Positions 9,146-18,380 of a stretch of DNA of 64,000 nucleotides are shown piece by piece (within the stretch, counting starts at the first letter, position 1; each line of letters starts with the position of its first letter). This stretch comes from Laedolimicola ammoniilytica (GTDB lineage: Bacteria > Bacillota > Clostridia > Lachnospirales > Lachnospiraceae), in assembly GCF_025567165.1 (NCBI RefSeq), contig NZ_JAOQKC010000009.1, positions 1-64,000 of the forward strand, written 5' to 3'. The notes under the pieces were generated by a model. The model did not search any database, was not told the origin of the DNA, and worked only from the letters and a program-made list of their open reading frames with translations. The position numbers were made by a program, and so were the translations under genes.

Positions 9146-11149
9146 CTAGAAAGCTTCCTCATTTTCCACGTTTAACAGATATTCTTCAAAGATCTCGCTT
9201 AATCGAGCAGTCTCAGAAGCTGGAATTGCGATAGAAAAAGTATTGTTAAAAGATTGAATATTTTTTTCAACAATTGCAAAAATGTGCTCCTGTAAATTAC
9301 TCATAGAGGCCAGTTTCTTATATGCAAGAGGTTCATTACGAATAACACGTTCAATCATAAAAGCACAATGAAATAAATACTTAATTAAAAGAGAGTAGGA
9401 AATAGGTAGTTCCAATTGCTGGCAGATGGATACCAGGCTGGGATAAATATTTTCAACAGCTTTATGGCAATCCAGAAAAACCAGGGAATTGGAAAGAACC
9501 TCCATGATTTCCTTATCCTGGAAAGAATTCACAGGATTCGCTTTGCTGGATAATTCTGTAGATTGCACCATATCCACATGGAAAGAAGAAGACTCCATCT
9601 GCTCTATAACATGAAAAATAAGAGGAAGAGACAGCGGAAAGAGAATGGTGATATAATCGGCGGCCTCTTTTCTAACCCGTGCAACTATGTCAAATGGAAA
9701 GGTATCATCAACAATTAAAAGAATACCGTTTCCGGAATCTATTTCCCGTGCCTTTTGATACAGAAGAGAGAGCATGGCCTCTTCATCGACAGCCTTGGGA
9801 AAATCAATATAAAAACAGGAAATGGAGTATTTGAAGCTGTTAATATAAATAGCGTGTTTTTCCGCAATGCTTTCACCGTAGCTGGCTAAAAGGATGGGAA
9901 GGACAGAACATTCAGAAGATACGTCGGTATTTTCGGAAGGCTCTGATTGCAATAAAAATCCATTGGTATCAATTTTATTTTCCAGTAAACGCAAGTAATA
10001 ATCATTTTCTGTTCCTGGTATAAAAAAGAGGCTCTTTTCTTTTATGAGCTGGGAAATATTTTTTATACAGGTAAAGGAGTCGGTGCAACCGTCTAAGCTG
10101 TTTAAAAAATTTGCAGACAGGCAATGTAAATTAATAGATAACAGGTCAGAGTGCTGGAGCTGACAGTTGGAAATACATTGCCGTAATTCAGCGTACACAT
10201 CATCTAAGGTATTAGCCTGATAGGCGCAGAAATATTCCAACAGATATACCGGAAATTCCAGATTTTTTTGAAGAAAATTACATTCTCTCTGGGATAAAAA
10301 AAGAATCCATTCCATTTTCTCTTTATAAGTCAGAGCAGGATACTCAGGAATCGCGATGGAGTAGGGCTTAAAATCAGCGGGAATATCCTGAGAATCTGCA
10401 GAGTGCCATAACAAAATAAGTGAGAGCGCAAAATGATTCCGGTACGAATCACGGAGCAGATAACGGATAAAGGCAACAAACTGCAGCTGCATTTGGGCAT
10501 CATTACAAAGCCATTGACATGCATCCAGGATACAGGTAACGGGATTGGAGTTAAGATGCTTTTCATGTATCCGTGTAATCAGATTCTGATAGGTCTGAAA
10601 CTGTAAAATAAAGTCTTCGGCAGACAATTTTATATAATTCAGATTTAGCTGTGCCGTGAACTGTTTATCAAGTATGCTATAGAGCAGCTCCAGCGATACA
10701 CCGGACTTTGAATGAACCAAAGTAACAGGGTTGGATAAGGGCGTTTTCAGCCTGTGTAAAACAGTGGTCCAGAAATCATACAGGGTTTCATTTTCAGAAA
10801 AACCGGGATATTTCAGCAGCGAGGAAAAAGGCTCCTTATTTTGTCTGATGTCGAGATAATCCCAGATAGATTTATCTTTTGAAATAGTAGAAGGGATATA
10901 TCTGTCAGGGTAATATTTTTCGAGCACTTCACGGCTTAAATATAAAGTAGGACGCCCTTTCAGTTTAATGAGTGTATTTTGTTTCCAGTGTGAATTCAGA
11001 ATCCTGGAAACATTGGATCGTTCCATAGAAAAGTCAATACTTATGGAAAAAGCATCTGCGTGCGAAATGTCGTAAGAAGAGTCCTTCAGAAGAAATTCGG
11101 TATTCTGAAAAATGAATGATAAAATGAGTTCTTCCTTATTTGATTTCAT
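9146..11149 (-). CDS. LevR-like PTS regulator with degenerate AAA+ and EIIA domains
   Basis: A 667-residue protein, shorter than typical LevR (about 900). It has an N-terminal winged HTH (about 30-72, with RSNVSR and KGRPTLYL), then a region where the AAA+ ATPase should be. The Walker A site is replaced by VHSKSGVSLE (145-154) and no GAFTGA sigma-54 contact motif is seen. An EIIA-Man-like domain follows (about 415-520) with Tyr424 where the phosphorylated His belongs, then a C-terminal PRD with His594. The PTS operon it faces has a sigma-A promoter. It probably regulates that operon by DNA binding and PRD phosphorylation, without sigma-54 activation. The gene is AT-rich. Confidence 0.75.
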   Translation of the reverse strand: MKSNKEELILSFIFQNTEFLLKDSSYDISHADAFSISIDFSMERSNVSRILNSHWKQNTLIKLKGRPTLYLSREVLEKYYPDRYIPSTISKDKSIWDYLDIRQNKEPFSSLLKYPGFSENETLYDFWTTVLHRLKTPLSNPVTLVHSKSGVSLELLYSILDKQFTAQLNLNYIKLSAEDFILQFQTYQNLITRIHEKHLNSNPVTCILDACQWLCNDAQMQLQFVAFIRYLLRDSYRNHFALSLILLWHSADSQDIPADFKPYSIAIPEYPALTYKEKMEWILFLSQRECNFLQKNLEFPVYLLEYFCAYQANTLDDVYAELRQCISNCQLQHSDLLSINLHCLSANFLNSLDGCTDSFTCIKNISQLIKEKSLFFIPGTENDYYLRLLENKIDTNGFLLQSEPSENTDVSSECSVLPILLASYGESIAEKHAIYINSFKYSISCFYIDFPKAVDEEAMLSLLYQKAREIDSGNGILLIVDDTFPFDIVARVRKEAADYITILFPLSLPLIFHVIEQMESSSFHVDMVQSTELSSKANPVNSFQDKEIMEVLSNSLVFLDCHKAVENIYPSLVSICQQLELPISYSLLIKYLFHCAFMIERVIRNEPLAYKKLASMSNLQEHIFAIVEKNIQSFNNTFSIAIPASETARLSEIFEEYLLNVENEEAF

Positions 11150-11471
11150 AAATAGTCACCTGCCCAGTACTGTTGTAGTTACATCTGATTCCATTATAAT
11201 TCTGCAAATTATTTAATTCAACCGTAAAAAATAGTGTATTTATAGGGCAATTATAAGCACAGAAAGGAATAGACAAGGACAACAGACAGATAAGAGTGTA
11301 ATTAAGAAAAAATGTGTGAAAGAATCAAAGGAGAAAAAAACAATGTATAATTGACGAAACAAAAAACGATAAAGCGATTGGTAGAAATGCATAAAAAAAG
11401 AGGCGAAAAACAAAAAAAATGCACAAAAGCATATTGACACAAAAGGAGAGAGTGTGAAAAGAGTGACAGTA
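11150..11471. other. AT- and purine-rich divergent regulatory region
   Basis: About 320 bases between the regulator and the PTS promoter. The plus strand is strikingly purine-rich with many A-tracts, suggesting bent DNA. I see no TGGCAC-N5-TTGCA sigma-54 promoter. A TATTGACA sequence occurs near 11433 and again at 11470. Confidence 0.45.
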
Positions 11472-11500
11472 TTGACAAAAGACACAGAAAACGCAATAAT
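11472..11500 (+). promoter_or_regulatory. Sigma-A promoter of the PTS operon
   Basis: TTGACA and AATAAT are separated by exactly 17 bases, 40 bp before the first PTS gene. Confidence 0.65.
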
Positions 11501-11539
11501 GACATCACAGCGCGCGGTATCGATCGATAAGGAGGATTT

Positions 11540-11968
11540 ATGGTAAGTATTATAATAGCAACTCATGGTAAGCTGGCGGAAGGACTTCTGGATAGTCTGG
11601 AACTTATTACTGGTATGAAAGATAATATCAGAACCTTATCTTTGGAGCGTTCTATGGATGTTACAGAATATGGAAGAATATTAAGTGACACAGTAAAAGA
11701 AATGGATGATTTATCCGGAGTCATTGTGTTTACAGATTTATTTCTTGCAAGTCCATATAACCAGGCGGTATTGGGTTACAGGAATATCGGAAAGGATGAT
11801 AAATATTATGTGGTTTCCGGAGTGAACCTGCCGATGCTGATTGAAGCGGTGAATCTGAGGGCGATGGGAAAGGACATTTCAGAAATCGTTGCAGAGGCCG
11901 TGGAGAACGGAAAAGAGGGAATTCATAATTTTATGGGTGAATATGGACAGAGTTTATCGGTTTCTTAA
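11540..11968 (+). CDS. PTS system mannose-family EIIA component
   Basis: A 142-residue cytoplasmic phosphocarrier. His9 in ATHGKLA is the residue phosphorylated by HPr. It passes phosphate to the EIIB proteins encoded downstream. AAGGAGGA precedes the start. First gene of a six-gene operon that ends with EIID at 15182. Confidence 0.92.
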   Translation: MVSIIIATHGKLAEGLLDSLELITGMKDNIRTLSLERSMDVTEYGRILSDTVKEMDDLSGVIVFTDLFLASPYNQAVLGYRNIGKDDKYYVVSGVNLPMLIEAVNLRAMGKDISEIVAEAVENGKEGIHNFMGEYGQSLSVS

Positions 11969-11979
11969 GGAGGAAGGAA

Positions 11980-12603
11980 ATGAAACTTCAGTTGGCATTG
12001 GATTTTTCGGATATGAATGAGAACCTGCGTGTTCTGGAGGAGACAGCAGATCTGGTCGATATTATAGAATATGGAACAGGAGCTCTGATTCCAAACGGAT
12101 ATGCCGGATTAAAAGCATTGCGGGAAAGATATCCGGAAAAAACGATTTTATGTGATCAGAAGATTATGGATGGAGGTTATATATTCACAGAACAGCAGGC
12201 TGAATGCGGTGCGGATATCGTAACTGTTCTGGCTGCCGCAGAGGATGAAACGATTATGCTGGCAGTGAAAGCAGCCAGAGAGAAGAAGATAAAAGTAATG
12301 GCAGATCTTTGCGGAGTAAAAGAAAGCCTGAAACGGGCGGAAGAGATAAAAAAGCTTGGCGTGGATTATATATGTGTACATATGGCTACAGACGGTTCCC
12401 ATGAAAAGAGCGGGGCTCCGGTATTACAGAAAATAAGTGACAGACTGGGCAATAAAATCTGTGCAATAGCAGGTTCTGTTACCCCGGAAAAGTGTCGGGA
12501 GATAAAAAAACTGGAACCGGGAATCGTGATTGTCGGAAGTTATATTACGAAAGCTGAAAATTGCCGCAAAGCAGCAGAACAAATAAGAAATGCTTTGAAG
12601 TAA
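11980..12603 (+). CDS. 3-hexulose-6-phosphate synthase / 3-keto-gulonate-6-P decarboxylase family protein
   Basis: A 207-residue TIM-barrel enzyme of the orotidine-phosphate decarboxylase superfamily. Visible active-site elements are Asp8 (LALDFSD) and the D-x-K-x-x-D motif at Asp59-Lys61-Asp64. This reads DQKIMDGG, closer to hexulose-phosphate synthase than to ketogulonate-phosphate decarboxylase. No 6-phospho-3-hexuloisomerase is adjacent, so classical formaldehyde fixation is not supported. Lying between EIIA and EIIB, it most likely acts on the sugar phosphate the PTS delivers, by retro-aldol cleavage or decarboxylation. The exact reaction is open. Confidence 0.78.
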   Translation: MKLQLALDFSDMNENLRVLEETADLVDIIEYGTGALIPNGYAGLKALRERYPEKTILCDQKIMDGGYIFTEQQAECGADIVTVLAAAEDETIMLAVKAAREKKIKVMADLCGVKESLKRAEEIKKLGVDYICVHMATDGSHEKSGAPVLQKISDRLGNKICAIAGSVTPEKCREIKKLEPGIVIVGSYITKAENCRKAAEQIRNALK

Positions 12604-12615
12604 CAGAGGTGTAAA

Positions 12616-13092
12616 ATGGATAAAATAGGATTGGCAAGGATAGATGACAGATTGATACATGGACAGGTAATGTCTTCCTGGCTGGGATATGTAGGAAGTA
12701 AAGAGATTATCATAGTAGACGATGAACTTTACAGTGATGAATTTACAAAATCCATTATATTGATTTCCACATCGAAGAGCATTAATGTGTCAATTTATGA
12801 TATAGACGGCGGAGTGGAGTTCCTGAAAAACACAGAAAAGAGAAATCTGTTGTTACTTGCAAAAAGTCCTGTTACATTTTATCGGATGCTTCAAAAAGGA
12901 ATTGAAATAGGAAAAATTAATCTGGGCGGAATGGTAGCGGCTAAGAACCGTACAAAACTGTATAAGAACATAGCCATTTCGGAATATGAAAGGCAGATAT
13001 TAAAGAAAATAATGGAGATGGGAGTCAATATTTATATTCAGATTGTTCCGGATGAGAAAGCTATTTCATTGACGTCAGTATTAGGAAGGTGA
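12616..13092 (+). CDS. PTS system mannose/fructose/sorbose family EIIB component (first copy)
   Basis: A 158-residue EIIB domain with phospho-accepting His15 in the signature RIDDRLIHGQV. It takes phosphate from EIIA and gives it to the sugar at the EIIC/EIID channel. It stops five bases before a second EIIB. The two copies share the same fold and signature but differ clearly in sequence, so they are not a recent duplication. Confidence 0.92.
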   Translation: MDKIGLARIDDRLIHGQVMSSWLGYVGSKEIIIVDDELYSDEFTKSIILISTSKSINVSIYDIDGGVEFLKNTEKRNLLLLAKSPVTFYRMLQKGIEIGKINLGGMVAAKNRTKLYKNIAISEYERQILKKIMEMGVNIYIQIVPDEKAISLTSVLGR

Positions 13093-13097
13093 TTAGT

Positions 13098-13577
13098 ATG
13101 TTTGAAATTGCACTGGTCAGAATTGACGAACGCCTGATTCACGGACAGGTTATGTCGGCGTGGATACAGTACGCAAACAGCCATCATATCATAATTGTGG
13201 ATGATGCAACGGCAAAAGATCCATTTTTGAAAATGATTCTGAGCGCGGCGGTGCCGGGAAATTTAAAGGTAGACATTACAACAGTTGAGGACGCAAAGAA
13301 TGTATTGGAAAAAGCGGATGACAGAGTTGTGATTCTTGTAAAAAAACCGGAGCCTCTGGTGAAAATGGTAGAATCAGGAGCGATAAAGCCGGAAAAAGTG
13401 ATACTGGGAGGAATGAGCTCCATTGCAGGAAGAGAGCGTTTATACAAGAGCATCTATGCATCGAAAGAAGAGTTGACGCAATTAAAGGAACTACAGGCAT
13501 CGGGAATCAATGTGGTTGTGCAGGTTGTCCCGAATGATATGGAAACGAATTTAAAACAGATGTTAGGAGGAGAATGA
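13098..13577 (+). CDS. PTS system mannose/fructose/sorbose family EIIB component (second copy)
   Basis: A 159-residue EIIB with His15 in RIDERLIHGQV. I chose the ATG at 13098 because AGGAAGGTG sits just upstream; a GTG at 13089 overlaps the previous gene. Two EIIB genes in one operon suggest either two substrates or a regulatory copy. Confidence 0.92.
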   Translation: MFEIALVRIDERLIHGQVMSAWIQYANSHHIIIVDDATAKDPFLKMILSAAVPGNLKVDITTVEDAKNVLEKADDRVVILVKKPEPLVKMVESGAIKPEKVILGGMSSIAGRERLYKSIYASKEELTQLKELQASGINVVVQVVPNDMETNLKQMLGGE

Positions 13578-13578
13578 T

Positions 13579-14349
13579 ATGCAAATAAATCTGATTCAGG
13601 CATTTTTAATCGGTCTGGTATATTATCTGGGAATCAATGGAACACCGTGGCTTACGATGTTAGGTTCGACAAGTCTGATGCGTCCGATGGTGTGTGGAAC
13701 GCTGGTGGGACTTATTCTGGGCGATCCGGTAGCAGGGTGTACAATCGGAGCGGCTATTAACCTGCCTTATATTGCATGGAATGCGGCAGGAGGAGCGCAG
13801 TCTGTGGATCAGGGACTGGCAGGCACCCTCGGAACAACATTTGCGCTTGCATCCGGAATCAGTGCAAGCGCGGCGATGACCATGGCGATAGCAATCGGAT
13901 TGCTGGGAAATGTGATTTGGATTTTACATCTGACAGTGGACATTATTTTTGCGCATATGGCAGATGATGCAGCAGAAAAGGGAGATATCCACAAAATTGG
14001 CGTTTGGTATAATATGATTTTGCCCCAGGGATTTCTGTTCCTGATTTCGGTAATTCCTGTTATGTTGATTGTATTTTTCGGCACGGACGCCATCAGTGGA
14101 CTTTTAACATCTTTGCCGGAAGGACTGCTGCACGCATTGGAGATGATTGGAGGAGTATTACCTGTATTGGGAATTGCAATGAATTTACGCGCAATTAATA
14201 CAAAGACGGTATTGGTATTTTTCTTACTGGGATATCTGATTTCTATTTATTCTGGAATTTCAATTGTTGCAATTTCACTGTTTGCAGCCATCATTGCATT
14301 TCTGTATATGCAGCTGACAGTTAAAGAGAAGGGGGAAGATAACGTATGA
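13579..14349 (+). CDS. PTS system mannose-family EIIC membrane component
   Basis: A 256-residue integral membrane protein with many hydrophobic helices, forming the sugar channel with EIID. It begins with the Gly-rich family pattern (YYLGINGTPWL). It directly follows the second EIIB and overlaps EIID by four bases (ATGA), as is usual for these operons. Confidence 0.92.
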   Translation: MQINLIQAFLIGLVYYLGINGTPWLTMLGSTSLMRPMVCGTLVGLILGDPVAGCTIGAAINLPYIAWNAAGGAQSVDQGLAGTLGTTFALASGISASAAMTMAIAIGLLGNVIWILHLTVDIIFAHMADDAAEKGDIHKIGVWYNMILPQGFLFLISVIPVMLIVFFGTDAISGLLTSLPEGLLHALEMIGGVLPVLGIAMNLRAINTKTVLVFFLLGYLISIYSGISIVAISLFAAIIAFLYMQLTVKEKGEDNV

Positions 14350-15182
14350 GTAGCGAATTAAAGGAAAATGGTCTGGTTACCAAAAAAGATTTAAGAAGCA
14401 TATGGCTGCATTGGGAGATGTTTATTGCATCAAACTTTAATTATGAACGCTATTTTGCTACAGGATTGATTTACACGCTTACTCCGGTCCTTAAAAAATT
14501 TTATGGAGATGATAAGGAGAGAATGGTAAAAGCGCTGAAGAGACATATGCAGTTCTTCAATATCGAGTGTAACTTCGGCTGCTCGGTCATTGGTCTGGTA
14601 GTCGCGCTGGAGGAAGAAAAAAGTAAAAATGATGAAGCGATTCCGGATGAGATGATTACAGGCGTAAAAAATGGATTGATGGGACCGATGGCGGGAATTG
14701 GCGATACATTGTGGCAGGGAACATTGCTGCCGATTCTTCTGTCCCTGACATTACCATTCGGACAGGAAGGAAATATCGTATTGGGACCGGTTGCATTCTC
14801 TGCTTTACATATAGGAATTATGCTGAGTGTGGGATATACCTTGATCAATTTGGGTTACAGTAAGGGAAGAGAAGGAATTGTGTCCATTCTTCAGGGGCAG
14901 AGTCTGACGAAGGTGATGACGTTTGCACAGACTCTTGGCAGTATTGTAATTGGCGCACTGGCAGCTTCCTGTATCTCACTGTCAACGCCATTGGTATTAC
15001 ATTTAAATGGTGGAGACCTGGCTATTCAGACAGCGGTTTTCGACAAAATTATGTTAGGTATTTTACCGTTGGGCGCAACATTGCTTGTATATAAGCTTTT
15101 AAAGAAAAAAGTGAATCCGAATATGGTTTTGGCGGGAATCATCGTAGTCATTGGCGCGTTGGCATTGCTGGGTGTTTTATAA
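14346..15182 (+). CDS. PTS system mannose-family EIID membrane component
   Basis: A 278-residue membrane subunit. The conserved region around MGPMAGIGDTLWQGT and the hydrophobic C-terminal half are typical of EIID. It completes the permease. Last gene of the operon, followed by a terminator. Confidence 0.93.
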   Translation: MSSELKENGLVTKKDLRSIWLHWEMFIASNFNYERYFATGLIYTLTPVLKKFYGDDKERMVKALKRHMQFFNIECNFGCSVIGLVVALEEEKSKNDEAIPDEMITGVKNGLMGPMAGIGDTLWQGTLLPILLSLTLPFGQEGNIVLGPVAFSALHIGIMLSVGYTLINLGYSKGREGIVSILQGQSLTKVMTFAQTLGSIVIGALAASCISLSTPLVLHLNGGDLAIQTAVFDKIMLGILPLGATLLVYKLLKKKVNPNMVLAGIIVVIGALALLGVL

Positions 15183-15202
15183 GATAAAAAAGGATTATAA
15201 AG

Positions 15203-15257
15203 AGAGTTGCCGTGAAACAGAGGAAAATCAAAAATCTGTTCCATGGCAACTCTTTTT
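15203..15257 (+). terminator. Terminator of the PTS operon
   Basis: Nine perfect base pairs (15203-15211 with 15245-15253), extended inward with mismatches, then TTTTT. Confidence 0.8.
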
Positions 15258-15549
15258 GCGATAAAAAGGGTGGGGAAATTCAAAACACGAAAATACGAAA
15301 CATTAAAATAAGAAGGTTAAAATTCAAAGTGAATTCTTGATTCATATAAAATATTGTTTTTATAAGACTTAATTCACCTTATATTAGTTTACGAGTGACA
15401 AAAATAGCGCTATAATGAGCTTACAGAAGCTAGTTTTCATGTGTGCAGGCATGAAAAATGGGCATCTGGATGAACGTGCAAGACTAAATTCCACATGCCA
15501 GATTTTTGTAGGATTAAATTCGGCAGTGGATTCCATCTTGCTTACAGCT
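15258..15549. other. Non-coding AT-rich stretch beside the IS30-type element
   Basis: No gene seen. It holds a hairpin (15434-15441 with 15450-15457) with a GCAGG loop, and two copies (15476-15501 and 15508-15530) of a motif resembling the sequence at 16946-16970 on the far side of the transposase. Confidence 0.45.
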
Positions 15550-16968
15550 TTATTTTTTGAGTAACGATGGCTTTAAATTGACCTGGTCAGCAGGTATTTC
15601 CTGAAGACATAATAGTCTGTGAAGTCTGTTATTCAAAAGCATCTTTGACAGCCTGAATGGGGTGCAACCATTCAGGCTGTCTCTCGCTTCGCTGTTGATA
15701 TGGTTCATTAAGATACAGGCATCCCGCTGGGTATAATTATCCAGACTCTGGCCTTTGGGAATTACATACCGGATATATTCATGATTCTTTTCAATCCGTC
15801 CCTTCTGCCAGGAAGAGTTAGGATTACAATAAAAGACCCTGGTACGGATTCCTCCATTTTTATCACATTCTATCCGTTCTGGAAATTGAAATTCCGTACC
15901 ATTATCCGTCAGGATCACAGGAAAGAGTTCACGAAAAACTTTAATGGTAAGCTTTTCTGTCAGATAATCAAACACCTTTATGATCTGCTCCTGTGTTTTT
16001 CCTTGCAGTACAAAAATGAGCATGAGAGAGCAGTTACGGAAAAAGAGGGTCAGAAAAACCTGGTTACTATTATCACGTCCACCTTCCACGGTATCCATTT
16101 CAACAACGGGGACATCCGGATTTGCCTGAATAAACTTCTGAAAATCGTCATAAGTACGGCCTATACGGAACTCCCTGGCAGCCAGACTTATTCTTGTTCC
16201 GGTTTTTCTTGGCTTGCATTTATATCGGACTTTTCGGCGCAGATCCATATTTCTGGCAGTGAATATTCCCTGTTCGATGTAGTTATAAAGTGTTTTTCTG
16301 GAGCATGGGATCTCATGTCCATGAAACGCATAGATATGTGCTAATGACTGTCCCTGGGCAAGCAATGGAGAAATAAGGTCGTCAAGCAGAGCGATGTCGG
16401 CTGCATTCTGATTGATCCCCTGTCTGCACGAAACAAGAAGTTCATGATAGGATCTGTCTACATACTGAGCAATGTAATAGGCCTTGTTTTTATTGCAGGT
16501 ACGCTGCCGTGCACAGTGATTGCAGACATAGGGGCTTTGGAAATAAAGTCGCACTGTGGTTCACGATATTCCGGACAGAGATAGCTGCATTTGGAAACCT
16601 GAAGTCTTACGTTGAAGCAGGACTTACACATTTTCACACAGTCCTTTTCATCACAAAGGAAACGCATGGTACATTCCTTAAAAAGAGCACATCGAAGAGG
16701 CTTTTTCGGATTCTCATCACGGGGTTGAAAAGTACGATATTTTTTAACTTCCTTTGCGATGGTGATGGGATGTTTGCCCAGTTTTCTGGCAATGGCAGCG
16801 AAAGACAATCCATCATTCAATCCTTTTTCAATGTGGATACGCTGACTGGTAGTAAGGTGCTTCTGATCATATGTTTTTTTCTTAGGCATAAATAATCCTC
16901 CTTTGATGGAGAAATCCACTAACCAAAGTAAGCATATCACATTTCGTGTAAGACTAAAATCGGCAGAC
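15495..16968 (-). mobile_element. IS30-family insertion sequence (boundaries approximate)
   Basis: Carries a frameshifted IS30-type transposase. Imperfect inward-facing ends may be TGCCAGATTTTTGT at about 15496 and TGCCGATTTTAGT (minus strand) at about 16966. The ends and any target duplication are uncertain. Confidence 0.5.
15550..16889 (-). pseudogene. IS30-family transposase, disrupted by a -1 frameshift
   Basis: Two overlapping frames together give a full-length IS30 transposase of about 445 residues. The first (from ATG 16889 with GGAGG) has the HTH (TTSQRIHIEKGLNDG) and a Cys-rich middle. The second (to 15550) has the DDE catalytic core, including VVEMDTVEG and LTDNGTEF, with the final Glu in SWQKGRIEKNHE. 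The frames would join if the G4 run at 16531-16534 (CCCC in the gene) had one more base. It is probably inactive, though a programmed slip or a sequencing error is not excluded. Confidence 0.8.
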
Positions 16969-16970
16969 AC
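16946..16970. repeat. Copy of a ~20-bp motif also found at 15476 and 15508
   Basis: GTGTAAGACTAAAATCGGCA here resembles GTGCAAGACTAAATTCCACA (15476) and GTAGGATTAAATTCGGCAG (15508) in the same orientation. They flank the IS30-type element and may be transposase-binding repeats or parts of its ends. Confidence 0.4.
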
Positions 16971-17032
16971 GAATTTAAATGGTGAATCACGAATTTACTA
17001 TTTCATTTTACCGGTTAAAATAAGAAAACCTC

Positions 17033-17063
17033 TTGACTTAAACTATACTTTAAGGTATAAAAT
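17033..17063 (+). promoter_or_regulatory. Promoter with internal dyad upstream of the DUF362 gene
   Basis: TTGACT (17033-17038) with either TATAAA at 17-base or TAAAAT at 19-base spacing. Between them lies the dyad CTTAAA-N6-TTTAAG (17037-17054), the geometry used by MerR-family activators. No MerR gene is in the window. Confidence 0.5.
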
Positions 17064-17133
17064 AAAGCCAAACCAGGGCATATCTACCCTACAGCAATAT
17101 CGATTAAAAGCACTTATAAAGGAGAATTTCAAC

Positions 17134-18135
17134 ATGTCAGATCAGAAAACACCCGGCACCGGCGGGGAACATTATGTACCGTACGGGGAGCGCACCGGCG
17201 GCGAATCCACCGTATACTTCACCAAAGACCTCTCTGCAGAAGGACTGCATAACATATTCCAGAAAGTAGGCGGCCACCTGACTGGAAAAGTAGCCGTCAA
17301 GCTGCACACCGGCGAAAAGCACGGCCCGAACATCATTCCGCGTCCGTGGGTAGAGGCCCTCATCAAAAACGATATCCCGAACGGCAATATCGTCGAGACT
17401 AACACCTACTACGAAGGCGACCGCTACACCACCGAAGCGCACCGGGAAACCCTGAAGGTCAACGGATGGACCTTCTGCCCCGTAGACATTATGGACGAGG
17501 ACGGCACCGCCTTATTCCCCATCAAGGGCGGAAAATGGTTTCATGAAATGTCCGTAGGAAAGAACCTGGCCAATTACGATTCCTTCCTGGCCCTGACTCA
17601 TTTTAAGGGACATACCATGGGTGGCTTCGGCGGATCCAATAAAAACATCGGCATCGGCTGCGCAGACGGCCGCATCGGGAAAAAAAGGATTCACACCGTA
17701 GAAGGATCCGACAACCAGTGGAGCATCGCCGAAGAAGAATTCATGGAGCGCATGACCGAGTCCACCAAATCCGTCTTCGATCATTTCGGCGATAAGATCG
17801 TATACATCAACGTCCTTCGCAACATGTCCGTATCCTGCGACTGCGAAGGCGTGGCAGCAGAGCCGGTAGTCACTCCGAACATCGGTATTGTAGCCTCCAC
17901 CGACATCCTGGCCGTGGATCAGGCTTCCGTAGATCTGGTATACGCCCTGAGCGAGCATGACCATCACGCCCTGGTAGAGCGCATGGAAACCCGCCACGGC
18001 CTGCGCCAGCTCACCTACATGAAAGAGCTGGGTATGGGAAATGACAAGTATCATCTGCTGGATATTGATGAGAACGACAAGGAAATCAGCGTAAAAGAAG
18101 CGGTAAAGGATGTAAAGCCGTTCCACGCGGAATAG
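17134..18135 (+). CDS. DUF362 domain-containing protein
   Basis: A 333-residue protein of the DUF362 family, whose function is unknown and which is often linked to iron-sulfur metabolism. The conserved centre (LALTHFKGHTMGGFGGSNKN, then IGCADGR) is present. The C-terminal four-cysteine ferredoxin motif of longer members is absent; only CDC near residue 241 is seen. I used the ATG at 17134 with AAAGGAG seven bases upstream. The longer open frame from 16903 runs into IS sequence and is not credible as coding. A strong terminator follows. Confidence 0.82.
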   Translation: MSDQKTPGTGGEHYVPYGERTGGESTVYFTKDLSAEGLHNIFQKVGGHLTGKVAVKLHTGEKHGPNIIPRPWVEALIKNDIPNGNIVETNTYYEGDRYTTEAHRETLKVNGWTFCPVDIMDEDGTALFPIKGGKWFHEMSVGKNLANYDSFLALTHFKGHTMGGFGGSNKNIGIGCADGRIGKKRIHTVEGSDNQWSIAEEEFMERMTESTKSVFDHFGDKIVYINVLRNMSVSCDCEGVAAEPVVTPNIGIVASTDILAVDQASVDLVYALSEHDHHALVERMETRHGLRQLTYMKELGMGNDKYHLLDIDENDKEISVKEAVKDVKPFHAE

Positions 18136-18192
18136 CAGAAAAGCAGGTGGCGGAGATAGTGAAGACGCTGTGAAAACAGAATACAGAATGGC

Positions 18193-18229
18193 AACAAAAA
18201 AGGATCCTGTGGCAGGATCCTTTTTTGTT
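18193..18229 (+). terminator. Terminator of the DUF362 gene
   Basis: A near-perfect 17-bp inverted repeat centred on a TGG loop with T6 on its 3' side. Confidence 0.85.
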
Positions 18230-18380
18230 GAAGCACGCGGGCACGGTGGTAAAGACCATTGGGATTTTCTGCGGCGGTCTGGTAGTGGGCGGCTTTGGTC
18301 AGAGACTGCTTGCAAGCTGCGGCTCGGAAAATATCTGGTATACAATGTAAACTGAAAATGCAATAATTTTATAAAAATAG

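Noticed and set aside
11150..11539. Sigma-54 promoter expected for a LevR-controlled PTS operon
   Set aside because: No TGGCAC-N5-TTGCA or GG-N10-GC pattern found; a good sigma-A promoter is present instead.
16903..17133. N-terminal extension of the DUF362 gene
   Set aside because: It runs through IS end sequence and the gene's own promoter; the ATG at 17134 has the ribosome site.
18230..18355. Possible remnant gene reading VVKTIGIFCGGLVVGGFG between the DUF362 terminator and csoR
   Set aside because: A short frame of about 35 codons, no ribosome site, and no certain family. It could be a decayed gene but cannot be supported.
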